From CAWJEL01 sp964647255 (lineage in GTDB: Bacteria; Chloroflexota; Anaerolineae; CG2-30-64-16): DNA of 5,289 bases. Shown here in pieces: positions 1 to 4,920 of the stretch. A program made the translations under genes and the position numbers. Each line of letters starts with the position of its first letter. Within the stretch, counting starts at the first letter, position 1. The DNA lies in NCBI GenBank assembly GCA_964647255.1, contig CAZYGI010000154.1, forward strand, positions 1 through 5,289. Reading direction: 5' to 3'. Under the pieces are notes generated by a model. That model saw only the letters and a list, made by a program, of their open reading frames with translations. It made no database searches and had not been told where the DNA came from.

Positions 1-238
1 CGCCGGTCAGGTAGGGCTTGACCTCGGCCGAGACCCCCTTGAGCATCTCACCGGCCAGGATCAGCTCGGGGATGAAGTATTCCCCGTGCTCGAACCGCTT
101 GCCGACGAGCTCCATCGCCGCCCGGCAGTCGTCCAGGATGGCAGTGGGTGAGGCGCCGGCGGCCAGCAGCTCTTTAGTGAGGGCGATCGCGCCCTCCTCG
201 TCCATGTCCGCAATCGCGTTGATCAGTTGGTCCGACAT
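1..238 (-). CDS. Corrinoid protein of a methyltransferase system, N-terminal part (runs off left edge)
   Basis: The frame opens with ATG at 238 and stays open to the window edge, giving 79 residues of a protein whose family is usually about 210-220 residues long. What is visible is the helical cap domain (B12-binding_2 type) that precedes the Rossmann B12 domain in MtaC/MttC/MtbC-like proteins. The motif D-D-C-R-A-A-M-E-L-V-G-K-R-F followed by E-Y-F-I-P-E-L-I-L-A-G-E-M-L (about residues 41-70) is typical. The protein would carry a cobamide and shuttle a methyl group between a substrate-specific methyltransferase and the pterin methyltransferase encoded just upstream. A good ribosome site (GGGAGG on the minus strand, plus positions 245-250) sits 6 nt before the ATG. 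The DxHxxG cobalt-ligand motif should lie beyond the left edge, so B12 binding cannot be confirmed here. It is a paralogue of the complete corrinoid protein at 2846-3508. Confidence 0.92.
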   Translation of the reverse strand, partial: MSDQLINAIADMDEEGAIALTKELLAAGASPTAILDDCRAAMELVGKRFEHGEYFIPELILAGEMLKGVSAEVKPYLTG

Positions 239-261
239 GAGTGTCCTCCCTTGGTAAATCC

Positions 262-278
262 TTTTCGAAGATCGAAAA
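262..278. promoter_or_regulatory. 17-bp palindrome upstream of the corrinoid gene (possible operator)
   Basis: TTTTCGA-AGA-TCGAAAA is a perfect 7-bp inverted repeat around 3 bp, lying 23 bp upstream of the corrinoid start at 238. The size suits a dimeric repressor, and it is not followed by a T run on either strand. I see no convincing -35/-10 pair beside it on the minus strand, so it could also be an mRNA feature. Its core TCGAAGA recurs in the palindrome at 2008-2020 in front of the GntR gene. Confidence 0.35.
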
Positions 279-300
279 CTGGAAAGTTGGACTTGAGGCT

Positions 301-337
301 TCAGCCGGTTTTTGCGGTGATGCGCGTGACCGGCTGA
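301..337 (-). other. Intercistronic stem-loop 2 (9-bp perfect stem)
   Basis: TCAGCCGGT (301-309) is the exact reverse complement of ACCGGCTGA (329-337), with a 19-nt loop. It lies in the 162-bp gap between the methyltransferase and corrinoid genes, downstream of a second hairpin in the direction of transcription. No uridine tract follows on the minus strand, so a simple intrinsic terminator is unlikely. An RNA stability or processing element is the better guess. Confidence 0.5.
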
Positions 338-343
338 CACTTG

Positions 344-376
344 CACCTGCGCTGCGCTTCGGCGCAAGTGCAGGTG
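344..376 (-). other. Intercistronic stem-loop 1 (long GC-rich hairpin with tetraloop)
   Basis: CACCTGC (344-350) pairs with GCAGGTG (370-376). The stem continues through a 3-bp section and a single-base bulge into GCGC/GCGC, closing on a 4-base loop at 358-361. Read on the plus strand this is a c(UUCG)g tetraloop. On the minus strand, the sense strand of the operon, the loop is CGAA and one inner wobble becomes an A-C mismatch, but the stem should still be stable. It lies 25 nt after the TAA of the pterin methyltransferase gene. There is no T run after it, so it looks like a 3'-end-protecting, processing or attenuating structure that would separate expression of the corrinoid protein from the upstream genes. 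Confidence 0.6.
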
Positions 377-400
377 AGCTTCGAGTCCGGAAATTGCAGG

Positions 401-1195
401 TTATTCCAGCAGCCCGGCCCGAAATGCGCGTGTGTAATTCAGGCAGTGTCTGTCAATGCCGAGCACCGCCTCGGCGGCCAACAGCGCCTTGCGTAGCTCC
501 CGGTCCAGCGGATCGAGGATCGCGCTGTCCAGCCCCGCCTCCAGCATCAGCGTCAGAAACGCCCGGTTGATCAGCGTGCGCACCGGCAGGCCATAGGAGA
601 CGTTGCTGAGGCCCGAGGTGAAGTGGACCTTCGGGAATTCCGCCTTGACCGCACGCACCGTCGCCAGTGCCACGCGGGCTGCGTTGCCGCTCGCGCCGAT
701 GGTCATCACCAGTGGATCCACGTACACCTGCTCGTCCGGGATGCCTGCGCCGCGCGTCTCGCCGATGAGCCGCCGGGCGATCGCCAGCCGACCCTCGACG
801 TCCGCGGGGATGCCCTTGTCGTCCATCGCCAGGGCGATCACGCCGCCCTGGGCCTGGGCCGCCAGCGGCAGCACGCCCGTCAGCCGTTCGCCCTCGCCGC
901 TGATCGAATTGATCAGCGGGGCCTGCTTGACGTGGGGCAGCGCGGCCGCCAGAGCCGCCGGGTTCGCGCTGTCGAGGCAGAGCGGCTTGGTCACCGTCGC
1001 CTGCACCGTCTGCACGAGCCAGGCCAGGTCGTCCGGCTCGCGTTCCGTGGGGGTGCCCGCGTTGACGTCAATCCAGGCCGCGCCCGCGTCGGCCTGAGCG
1101 GCGGCTAATTTCTGAATGAACTCAACGTCACGGTCGAGCACCGCCTGTTTCACTGCCTTACGGGTGCCGTTGATTTTTTCGCCGATAATCTTCAT
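401..1195 (-). CDS. Methyltetrahydrofolate:corrinoid methyltransferase (pterin-binding, AcsE/MtgA-like)
   Basis: This 264-residue protein is a single TIM-barrel pterin-binding domain, close in length to Moorella AcsE (about 262). It would move a methyl group between a cobamide-bound protein and tetrahydrofolate in the cytoplasm. Family motifs are all present: I-G-E-K-I-N-G-T-R (residues 4-12), D-V-N-A-G-T (43-48), C-L-D-S (73-76), N-S-I-S-G-E (96-101), D-P-L-V (160-163) and G-L-S-N-V-S-Y-G-L-P (195-204). Asp75, Asn96, Asp160 and Asn198 match the pterin-binding residues I recall for AcsE (D75, N96, D160, N199), so the enzyme looks intact. The start ATG overlaps the TGA of the upstream DUF1638 gene (ATGA), and GAGG sits 7 nt before it, suggesting translational coupling. 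The CODH/ACS genes needed to call it acsE are not visible. In this context it more likely serves a demethylation pathway, like MtgA-type enzymes. Dihydropteroate synthase is the nearest other pterin-binding family, but the GLSNVS signature argues against it. Confidence 0.93.
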   Translation of the reverse strand: MKIIGEKINGTRKAVKQAVLDRDVEFIQKLAAAQADAGAAWIDVNAGTPTEREPDDLAWLVQTVQATVTKPLCLDSANPAALAAALPHVKQAPLINSISGEGERLTGVLPLAAQAQGGVIALAMDDKGIPADVEGRLAIARRLIGETRGAGIPDEQVYVDPLVMTIGASGNAARVALATVRAVKAEFPKVHFTSGLSNVSYGLPVRTLINRAFLTLMLEAGLDSAILDPLDRELRKALLAAEAVLGIDRHCLNYTRAFRAGLLE

Positions 1196-1884
1196 GTGGA
1201 TACCTCGGTATGAATTTGCTGTGCGGTCGGAAAGAAGTGTGTGTAGCGGATGGCTTCGCCGGGCGGGACGACGATGAACTCATCATCCCACGGGCCAGCC
1301 AGCATCTTGCGGACCAACGAATTCGAGCCACGCAGCTCCTCGAAGCGCAGATCCCAACGCTCGGCCAGGCGCTGCGCGTAGGCGCGGTAGCGATCCATGT
1401 CCCCACGGCCCGTGTCAATTAGCGCCAGGCGGGTGTAGTGCTTGATGGAAAGCCGGATCAGCCGGTCGGCCCGCTTCTCGCCGTACTTTTCGACCAGGCG
1501 GTCGTATTCGCTGAACGGGGTGTCGCCGACCTCGATCCAGCCCTTGGTGAGATAGTAGGTGCCCGGCTCGGCCTGGATCTGACGCTGGTACTCGTCGCGT
1601 GAGCCGAGGAAGATGGAGATGCAGTCGTCCACGTGCGGGACGACGAGGGTGCAACCGTTGGCGCGCAGGCCGATCACTGCCATGCTGCACAACCCATAGC
1701 CGAGGATCACCTCGTCGGCGGTTGCGGCGGCCGCATCAATGGCTCCTTGGAGCGCAGTTTTCAGGTTGGCTGGGTTGACATGGAGGCCAAAATCCAGGAC
1801 TTCGTACGCCACATCGGGGGGAAGCAGTGGGAGCAGCTCCTCCATGACGGTGGCGCATGCCAAGACTTTGCGGATTCTGGACAT
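1192..1884 (-). CDS. DUF1638 family protein associated with corrinoid methyltransferases
   Basis: The protein has 230 residues from the ATG at 1884. The longer frame to 1923 is less likely, because GAGG lies 7 nt before the 1884 ATG and the family normally begins with a short strand containing an A-C motif right after the start. Family signatures are an early Cys (L-A-C, Cys10), I-L-G-Y-G-L-C (60-66), a V-P-H-V-D-D-C-I-S-I-F-L-G-S block (82-95) and P-G-T-Y-Y-L-T-K-G-W-I-E (107-118). Cys10, Cys66 and Cys88, with His84, could form a metal or cofactor site; this is my inference. The biochemical function of DUF1638 is not known to me, though such genes commonly sit beside corrinoid methyltransferase genes. 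It is first in the operon, about 60 nt downstream of the predicted transcription start, and overlaps the next gene by 4 bp. That arrangement suggests a role in the same methyl-transfer pathway. Confidence 0.9.
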   Translation of the reverse strand: MSRIRKVLACATVMEELLPLLPPDVAYEVLDFGLHVNPANLKTALQGAIDAAAATADEVILGYGLCSMAVIGLRANGCTLVVPHVDDCISIFLGSRDEYQRQIQAEPGTYYLTKGWIEVGDTPFSEYDRLVEKYGEKRADRLIRLSIKHYTRLALIDTGRGDMDRYRAYAQRLAERWDLRFEELRGSNSLVRKMLAGPWDDEFIVVPPGEAIRYTHFFPTAQQIHTEVST

Positions 1885-1908
1885 CTTTGTGCCTCGCCGA
1901 AGAAGGTC

Positions 1909-1931
1909 AGGGCGGGCTGGCAACCCGCCTT
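1909..1931. repeat. GC-rich hairpin (REP-like) in the DUF1638 leader
   Basis: GGCGGG (1911-1916) and CCCGCC (1924-1929) form a perfect stem around a 7-nt loop, extended by a G-T and an A-T pair at the base. It falls inside the predicted 5' leader of the minus-strand operon, 25 nt before the DUF1638 start. Short GGCGGG...CCCGCC palindromes are common dispersed elements in some environmental genomes, including Chloroflexota as I recall. Only one copy is in the window, so repeat status is unproven. Confidence 0.5.
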
Positions 1932-1951
1932 ACCCATCATCCATTGCGCTA

Positions 1952-1980
1952 ATTCTATAATACCCTAGGGAACTTGTCAA
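1952..1980 (-). promoter_or_regulatory. Sigma70-type promoter for the DUF1638-methyltransferase-corrinoid operon
   Basis: On the minus strand a perfect TTGACA (plus 1980-1975) is followed after 17 bp by TAGAAT (1957-1952). Transcription would start near 1945, giving a leader of about 60 nt that contains the 1909-1931 hairpin. The spacer contains the 8-bp palindrome CCCTAGGG (1963-1970), a possible operator. Its -35 box overlaps the -35 box of the opposite promoter. Confidence 0.72.
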
Positions 1981-2001
1981 ATCGCGAGATTCATGTATAA
2001 T
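1974..2001 (+). promoter_or_regulatory. Sigma70-type promoter for the GntR-corrinoid operon
   Basis: TTGTCA (1974-1979) and a perfect TATAAT (1996-2001) are separated by 16 bp. The expected start is near 2008, only about 34 nt before the GntR ATG. The -35 box shares 5 of 6 bases with the opposing promoter's -35 box. Confidence 0.75.
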
Positions 2002-2007
2002 GCCGCA

Positions 2008-2020
2008 CAGTCGAAGACTG
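2008..2020. promoter_or_regulatory. Palindrome at the GntR transcription start (possible autoregulatory operator)
   Basis: CAGTC-GAA-GACTG is a perfect 5-bp inverted repeat beginning at the predicted +1 of the GntR promoter. A repressor bound there would block initiation. It does not match the HutC-type GTnTAnAC pattern well, so the link to this GntR protein rests on position alone. Confidence 0.35.
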
Positions 2021-2041
2021 GGAACTCGGGTGTGAACCTCC

Positions 2042-2836
2042 ATGGTAAGCAACGCGCCGCAGTTGACTGCCAAGAAAGGGCCGGCCGGGCCGCATATTGA
2101 TCGCGACCTGTTTGAGCCGCCCTATTATCAGCTTGCAAATATCCTGCGCCGCCAGATTGCGACGGGCGAGTTGCGGCCGGGCGACCGCGTCCCCTCGGAA
2201 GGGCAGATTTGCGAGCGGTACCAGGTCAGCCCGATGACCGCCCGCCGCGCGCTGACGCTGCTCCTGGATGAGGGGCTGGTCACGGCGGCGCGCGGCCGCG
2301 GCACCTTTGTCAAACCCCTGGTGCTGGGCGCCGCGACCTTCGGGCTGGACGCGCTGGAAGAGCTGTTCAACGGCGAGCATACGCTGGTCCGCTTCCTGTC
2401 GGTCAAGACGATCCCGGCGACCGCCCGCATCAGCCAAAAGCTCGGCGTCGCCATTGACGGCAAAGTCATCGCCATCCGCCGCCTGCTCCTGCGCGATGGC
2501 AGCCCTGTAGCCTATCATCGTGAGTACCTGCTTTTCGATCCCGCCCGGCCGATTGTCGAGGCTGAGATGGGCATCACCAGCCTGCAAGGACTGTTTCACG
2601 GCAGCGGGGAAACGGTATTGAAGCGCGGCGACCTGGGCATTCAGACCACCGTGTTGACGGACGAGGAAGCACCGCTGCTGGATGCGCCCGCCGGCAGCGC
2701 AGCTTTCCGGATCGAGCACACCTTCTACGACTTCGATGAGCAGCCTGTCAGTTGGGGCTGGTTCATCGTGCGTGGCGACCGCTTGCGGTTCAATGCGACC
2801 GTCGGCGTGCAGTCGCCGGCGGATGACCGGGGATGA
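2042..2836 (+). CDS. GntR-family transcriptional regulator with UTRA effector domain (HutC subfamily)
   Basis: This 264-residue protein has an N-terminal tail, then a winged helix-turn-helix at about residues 28-92. Its motifs are P-P-Y-Y-Q-L-A, L-R-P-G-D-R-V-P-S-E, S-P-M-T-A-R-R-A-L, L-L-L-D-E-G-L-V and R-G-R-G-T-F-V. A UTRA ligand-binding domain follows at about 110-252, with the typical L-L-L-R-D-G-S-P-V-A-Y-H-R-E-Y-L strand and a C-terminal R-L-R-F-N-A-T-V. It should be a cytoplasmic dimeric repressor released by a small effector that cannot be named from sequence. It is divergent from the DUF1638 operon and shares its control region, so it probably regulates both directions. The next gene, for a corrinoid protein, starts 9 bp after its stop. 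No good Shine-Dalgarno precedes the ATG, only CCTCC directly before it, so translation may be weak or helped by the short leader. I see no better in-frame start. Confidence 0.95.
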   Translation: MVSNAPQLTAKKGPAGPHIDRDLFEPPYYQLANILRRQIATGELRPGDRVPSEGQICERYQVSPMTARRALTLLLDEGLVTAARGRGTFVKPLVLGAATFGLDALEELFNGEHTLVRFLSVKTIPATARISQKLGVAIDGKVIAIRRLLLRDGSPVAYHREYLLFDPARPIVEAEMGITSLQGLFHGSGETVLKRGDLGIQTTVLTDEEAPLLDAPAGSAAFRIEHTFYDFDEQPVSWGWFIVRGDRLRFNATVGVQSPADDRG

Positions 2837-2845
2837 GGGCAGGAA

Positions 2846-3508
2846 ATGGACCAACCCCAAGACGGCGCTGAGACGCAGTCCCGCCTGGACGCTGCATTGG
2901 CAGATCTGCGGGAAAACGAAGTGCTGGCGCTCGTTCGCGACCGCATGGCGGCCGGCGACGACCCCCTGCAGATTATCGAGGACTGTCAGGCTGGCATGCG
3001 CGAAGTCGGCGAACGATACGCCCAGCGGCGCTATTTCCTCTCGGGGCTGATCATGGCCGGCGAGATCCTGCGTGAAGTGATGGAAATCGTGATGCCCACG
3101 GTGGAGGAGCAGTTCTCCGGCAACACTGCGGGCCGGGTGCTGCTGGGCACCGTGCAAGGCGACATTCACGACCTCGGCAAGAACCTGCTGCTGATGCTGC
3201 TGCGCGGCTACGGTTTCACCGTGCTGGACCTGGGGGTGGATGTGCCGCCCGAAAAGTTCGTGGCGGAAGCCCGCGTCTTCCGGCCCCACGCCATCGGTCT
3301 GTCCGGGTTGATCACCGCCGCCCATGCCACCATGCGCGAAACCGTGGCCGCGCTGCGGGCGATGATGGCCGAGGACGGCGTCCGCATCCCCATCTTGCTC
3401 GGCGGCCAGGTGGACGAACAAGTCTGCCGCTACGTGGACGCCGATTACTGGACGACCGACGCGATGGAGGGCGTCCGGCTGTGCCAGCAGCTCGCAGGCC
3501 AGGCCTAG
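2846..3508 (+). CDS. Corrinoid (cobalamin-binding) protein of methyltransferase type, complete
   Basis: This 220-residue protein has the usual two-domain layout. The helical cap at about residues 11-90 includes D-C-Q-A-G-M-R-E-V-G-E-R-Y. The Rossmann B12 domain at about 96-218 shows the base-off/His-on signature D106-x-H108-x-x-G111 within G-D-I-H-D-L-G-K-N, S153-G-L, and G186-G187. His108 would be the lower cobalt ligand. It should carry a methyl group for a methyltransferase in the cytoplasm. GAGGG overlapping the GntR stop (2835-2839) lies 6 nt before the ATG, and the 9-bp gap makes it a bicistron with the regulator. Compared with the paralogue at the left edge, the cap motif Y-F-I-P-E-L-I-L-A-G-E is changed to Y-F-L-S-G-L-I-M-A-G-E. 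The Pro-Glu is lost, so partner or upper-face environment may differ. It could be a second methyl carrier or a sensory partner of the GntR protein; sequence alone does not decide. Confidence 0.95.
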   Translation: MDQPQDGAETQSRLDAALADLRENEVLALVRDRMAAGDDPLQIIEDCQAGMREVGERYAQRRYFLSGLIMAGEILREVMEIVMPTVEEQFSGNTAGRVLLGTVQGDIHDLGKNLLLMLLRGYGFTVLDLGVDVPPEKFVAEARVFRPHAIGLSGLITAAHATMRETVAALRAMMAEDGVRIPILLGGQVDEQVCRYVDADYWTTDAMEGVRLCQQLAGQA

Positions 3509-3562
3509 CCCCTCTGCCTCTTGACCTTCCTTACGAATTTCAGCATCCGGGCAATCTGGGTC

Positions 3563-3591
3563 TTGACATCTGCCTCCGCATATGTTACATT
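3563..3591 (+). promoter_or_regulatory. Promoter upstream of lacI
   Basis: Perfect TTGACA (3563-3568) is followed after 17 bp by TACATT (3586-3591). A TG at 3583-3584 gives an extended -10 (TGTTACATT). The start would be near 3598, inside the LacI-type operator at 3597-3610, as expected for an autorepressed promoter. The resulting lacI leader would be about 200 nt, which is long. Confidence 0.6.
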
Positions 3592-3596
3592 GAGAC

Positions 3597-3610
3597 TGTA
3601 AACGCTTACG
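3597..3610. promoter_or_regulatory. LacI-family operator O1 at the lacI promoter start
   Basis: TGTAAACGCTTACG fits the LacI-family pattern TGnnAnCGnTnnCA in all but the last base. Its core GTAAACGCTTAC is palindromic except for one pair. It overlaps the predicted transcription start, and the string ACTGTAAACGYTT around it recurs at 4895-4907 before the transporter gene. Confidence 0.65.
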
Positions 3611-3628
3611 GAAATAAGTGTCTTGTCT

Positions 3629-3638
3629 GAGACGTCTC
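3629..3638. repeat. Perfect 10-bp palindrome GAGACGTCTC in the lacI leader
   Basis: GAGACGTCTC is self-complementary with no loop. The half ACGTCTC recurs at 3692-3698 (AAACGTCTC), 60 bp downstream. Purpose unknown; it could be a binding site for another regulator or chance. Confidence 0.25.
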
Positions 3639-3734
3639 GATAGCGGCAAGGCCCGTATTCTCCCGCCTGCAGCCGGTTCAAATGCCCAGAAACGTCTCTC
3701 TTTGGACGGTTTGCAGCGCATTTGGTGCCTTTGA

Positions 3735-3748
3735 TGTGATCGTTCACA
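3735..3748. promoter_or_regulatory. LacI-family operator O2 in the lacI leader
   Basis: TGTGATCGTTCACA matches the LacI-family pattern TGnnAnCGnTnnCA at every fixed position, with perfect arms ATGTGA/TCACAT (3734-3749). Its centre is 138 bp from that of O1, close to 13 helical turns, so looping between the two is possible. A CRP site is less likely because the TGTGA/TCACA spacing is 4 bp, not 6. Confidence 0.5.
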
Positions 3749-3796
3749 TACAGTCAGTCACTTGAAGCACGGTTCGTTACAGGGGCATAGGTCAAT

Positions 3797-4843
3797 ATGC
3801 GCAGGAATCCCAATCGCTCAGCCAAAAACGTGACGATCCACGACGTTGCGGCGGCGGCGGGCACTTCTTACGGCACCGTCTCGCGTGTGATCAATGACGC
3901 GCCGTACGTCAAGCCGGAGACTCGCGAACGGGTGCGCGAAGCGATGGAGCGCCTGGGCTACGTGGTTGACCGTCGGGCGCGCAGCCTGGCGGGGGGGCGC
4001 GGCCAGGTGTTGGCCGTTCTGGTGCCCGATCTGGGGACTGGCTACATCGGCGAGATCATTCGTGGGATTGACGCTGAGGTGGAGGTGGCTCAGTACGATC
4101 TGCTGCTGTACACCACGCACCGCCAGGCGGCCAAGGAGACCTCCTACGTCGCCAACATCGCCCGTGGCATGGCTGATGGCTTGATCCTGGTCCTCCCCAG
4201 CGATCTGCAGGCCATTGTCGCCCACCTCCGCGAGCTTGAATTCCCGTTTACGTTGGTGGATTACCAGGGCGTCGAAGAACAGGTGCCGGCCGTGTGCGCG
4301 ACGAACTGGCAGGGCGCCTACAACGCCGCCGAGTATCTGATCGCGCTCGGCCATCGCCGGATTGGCTTCATCACCGGCGACATGGAGATGGCGGCTGCGC
4401 GCAATCGCCTGGCCGGCTTTGAGGCCGCGCTGCGGACCCATCATCTGCCCAGCGAGCCGGCGCTGATCCGCAATGGTGAGTTTCATTATCCGGAAGGGTA
4501 TGCGGCGGCGCTCGCCTTGCTCGCCCTCCCCAACCCTCCCACGGCCATTTTCGCTTCCAATGATGACATGGCGCTCGCCGCCCTGGATGCCCTGCGTGGG
4601 CAAGGCGTGCGCGTGCCCGATGAGATGTCGGTGATCGGGTTCGACGGTATCCCGCAAGCCGCCCTGGTTCATCCGCCGCTGACAACCGTCTCTCAACCTC
4701 TGGCGAAGATGGGGCGCGTCGCAACACAGATGCTGCTCGATCGGCTGAACGATCCGGACAAGCCAGCTCGGCGTATTGAACTACCGACCGAACTGATTGT
4801 GCGCGGGTCTTGCCAGCCGGTGCGTTCTTCCAACGATTCGTAA
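3797..4843 (+). CDS. LacI-family transcriptional regulator
   Basis: This 348-residue protein is of normal family length. The N-terminal helix-turn-helix (residues 12-33, V-T-I-H-D-V-A-A-A-A-G-T-S-Y-G-T-V-S-R-V-I-N) aligns directly with LacI; Tyr25-Gly26 stand where LacI has Tyr17-Gln18. The hinge A-R-S-L-A-G-G-R (61-68) keeps the Leu that inserts at a central CG step, which agrees with the CG-centred operators nearby. The effector domain (about 70-340) is a periplasmic-binding-protein-like fold with L-G-H-R-R-I-G-F (184-191), R-L-A-G-F (204-208), A-S-N-D-D-M-A-L-A-A-L (253-263) and V-I-G-F-D-G-I-P (279-286). It probably binds a sugar and represses its own gene and the sugar transporter gene downstream. 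The start is at 3797 with a modest AGG 5 nt upstream. No terminator is evident after the TAA. Confidence 0.97.
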   Translation: MRRNPNRSAKNVTIHDVAAAAGTSYGTVSRVINDAPYVKPETRERVREAMERLGYVVDRRARSLAGGRGQVLAVLVPDLGTGYIGEIIRGIDAEVEVAQYDLLLYTTHRQAAKETSYVANIARGMADGLILVLPSDLQAIVAHLRELEFPFTLVDYQGVEEQVPAVCATNWQGAYNAAEYLIALGHRRIGFITGDMEMAAARNRLAGFEAALRTHHLPSEPALIRNGEFHYPEGYAAALALLALPNPPTAIFASNDDMALAALDALRGQGVRVPDEMSVIGFDGIPQAALVHPPLTTVSQPLAKMGRVATQMLLDRLNDPDKPARRIELPTELIVRGSCQPVRSSNDS

Positions 4844-4883
4844 TCTTGGGCAGTTGGGTTTATACGCGGTGAAGGAGGCAGCC

Positions 4884-4889
4884 TATAGG
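4884..4889 (+). promoter_or_regulatory. Weak -10 candidate for the transporter operon
   Basis: TATAGG would place transcription start at about 4896, beside the operator at 4897-4910, mirroring the lacI promoter layout. No acceptable -35 box is found 16-18 bp upstream, so the call is tentative. Confidence 0.3.
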
Positions 4890-4896
4890 ACTTTAC

Positions 4897-4910
4897 TGTA
4901 AACGTTTGTA
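4897..4910. promoter_or_regulatory. LacI-family operator O3 upstream of the sugar-binding-protein gene
   Basis: TGTAAACGTTTGTA has the CG-centred AAACGTTT core and matches O1 in TGTAAACGYTT. A wider CTGTA...TACAG inverted repeat (4896-4913) surrounds it. It lies 70 bp before the lipoprotein start, suitable for repression of the transporter operon by the adjacent LacI protein. Confidence 0.65.
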
Positions 4911-4920
4911 CAGACATGCG

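Noticed and set aside
301..376. Intrinsic terminator between the methyltransferase and corrinoid genes
   Set aside because: Stems are strong, but neither is followed by a uridine run on the minus or plus strand.
239..400. Cobalamin riboswitch before the corrinoid gene
   Set aside because: No B12-box-like conserved element is visible and the 162-bp gap holds only two simple hairpins and a palindrome.
603..1108. Plus-strand frames of about 160 codons opposite the pterin methyltransferase
   Set aside because: The minus-strand frame holds all conserved pterin-binding motifs; the plus-strand products are low-complexity R/S/A-rich.
1991..3721. Open frame of 576 codons on the minus strand across the GntR and corrinoid genes
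   Set aside because: It lies antisense to two clearly recognisable genes, its translation is rich in H, Q, R and G without any domain, and long antisense frames are expected at this GC content.
3505..3747. 80-codon minus-strand frame in the gap between the corrinoid gene and lacI
   Set aside because: No recognisable domain; its start lies within the O2 palindrome, and it runs antisense through the lacI promoter and O1. Chance frame is the better reading, though it cannot be fully excluded.
3735..3748. CRP-binding site reading of TGTGATCGTTCACA
   Set aside because: CRP half-sites need a 6-bp spacer; here it is 4 bp. The central CG and TG...CA ends fit the LacI family better.
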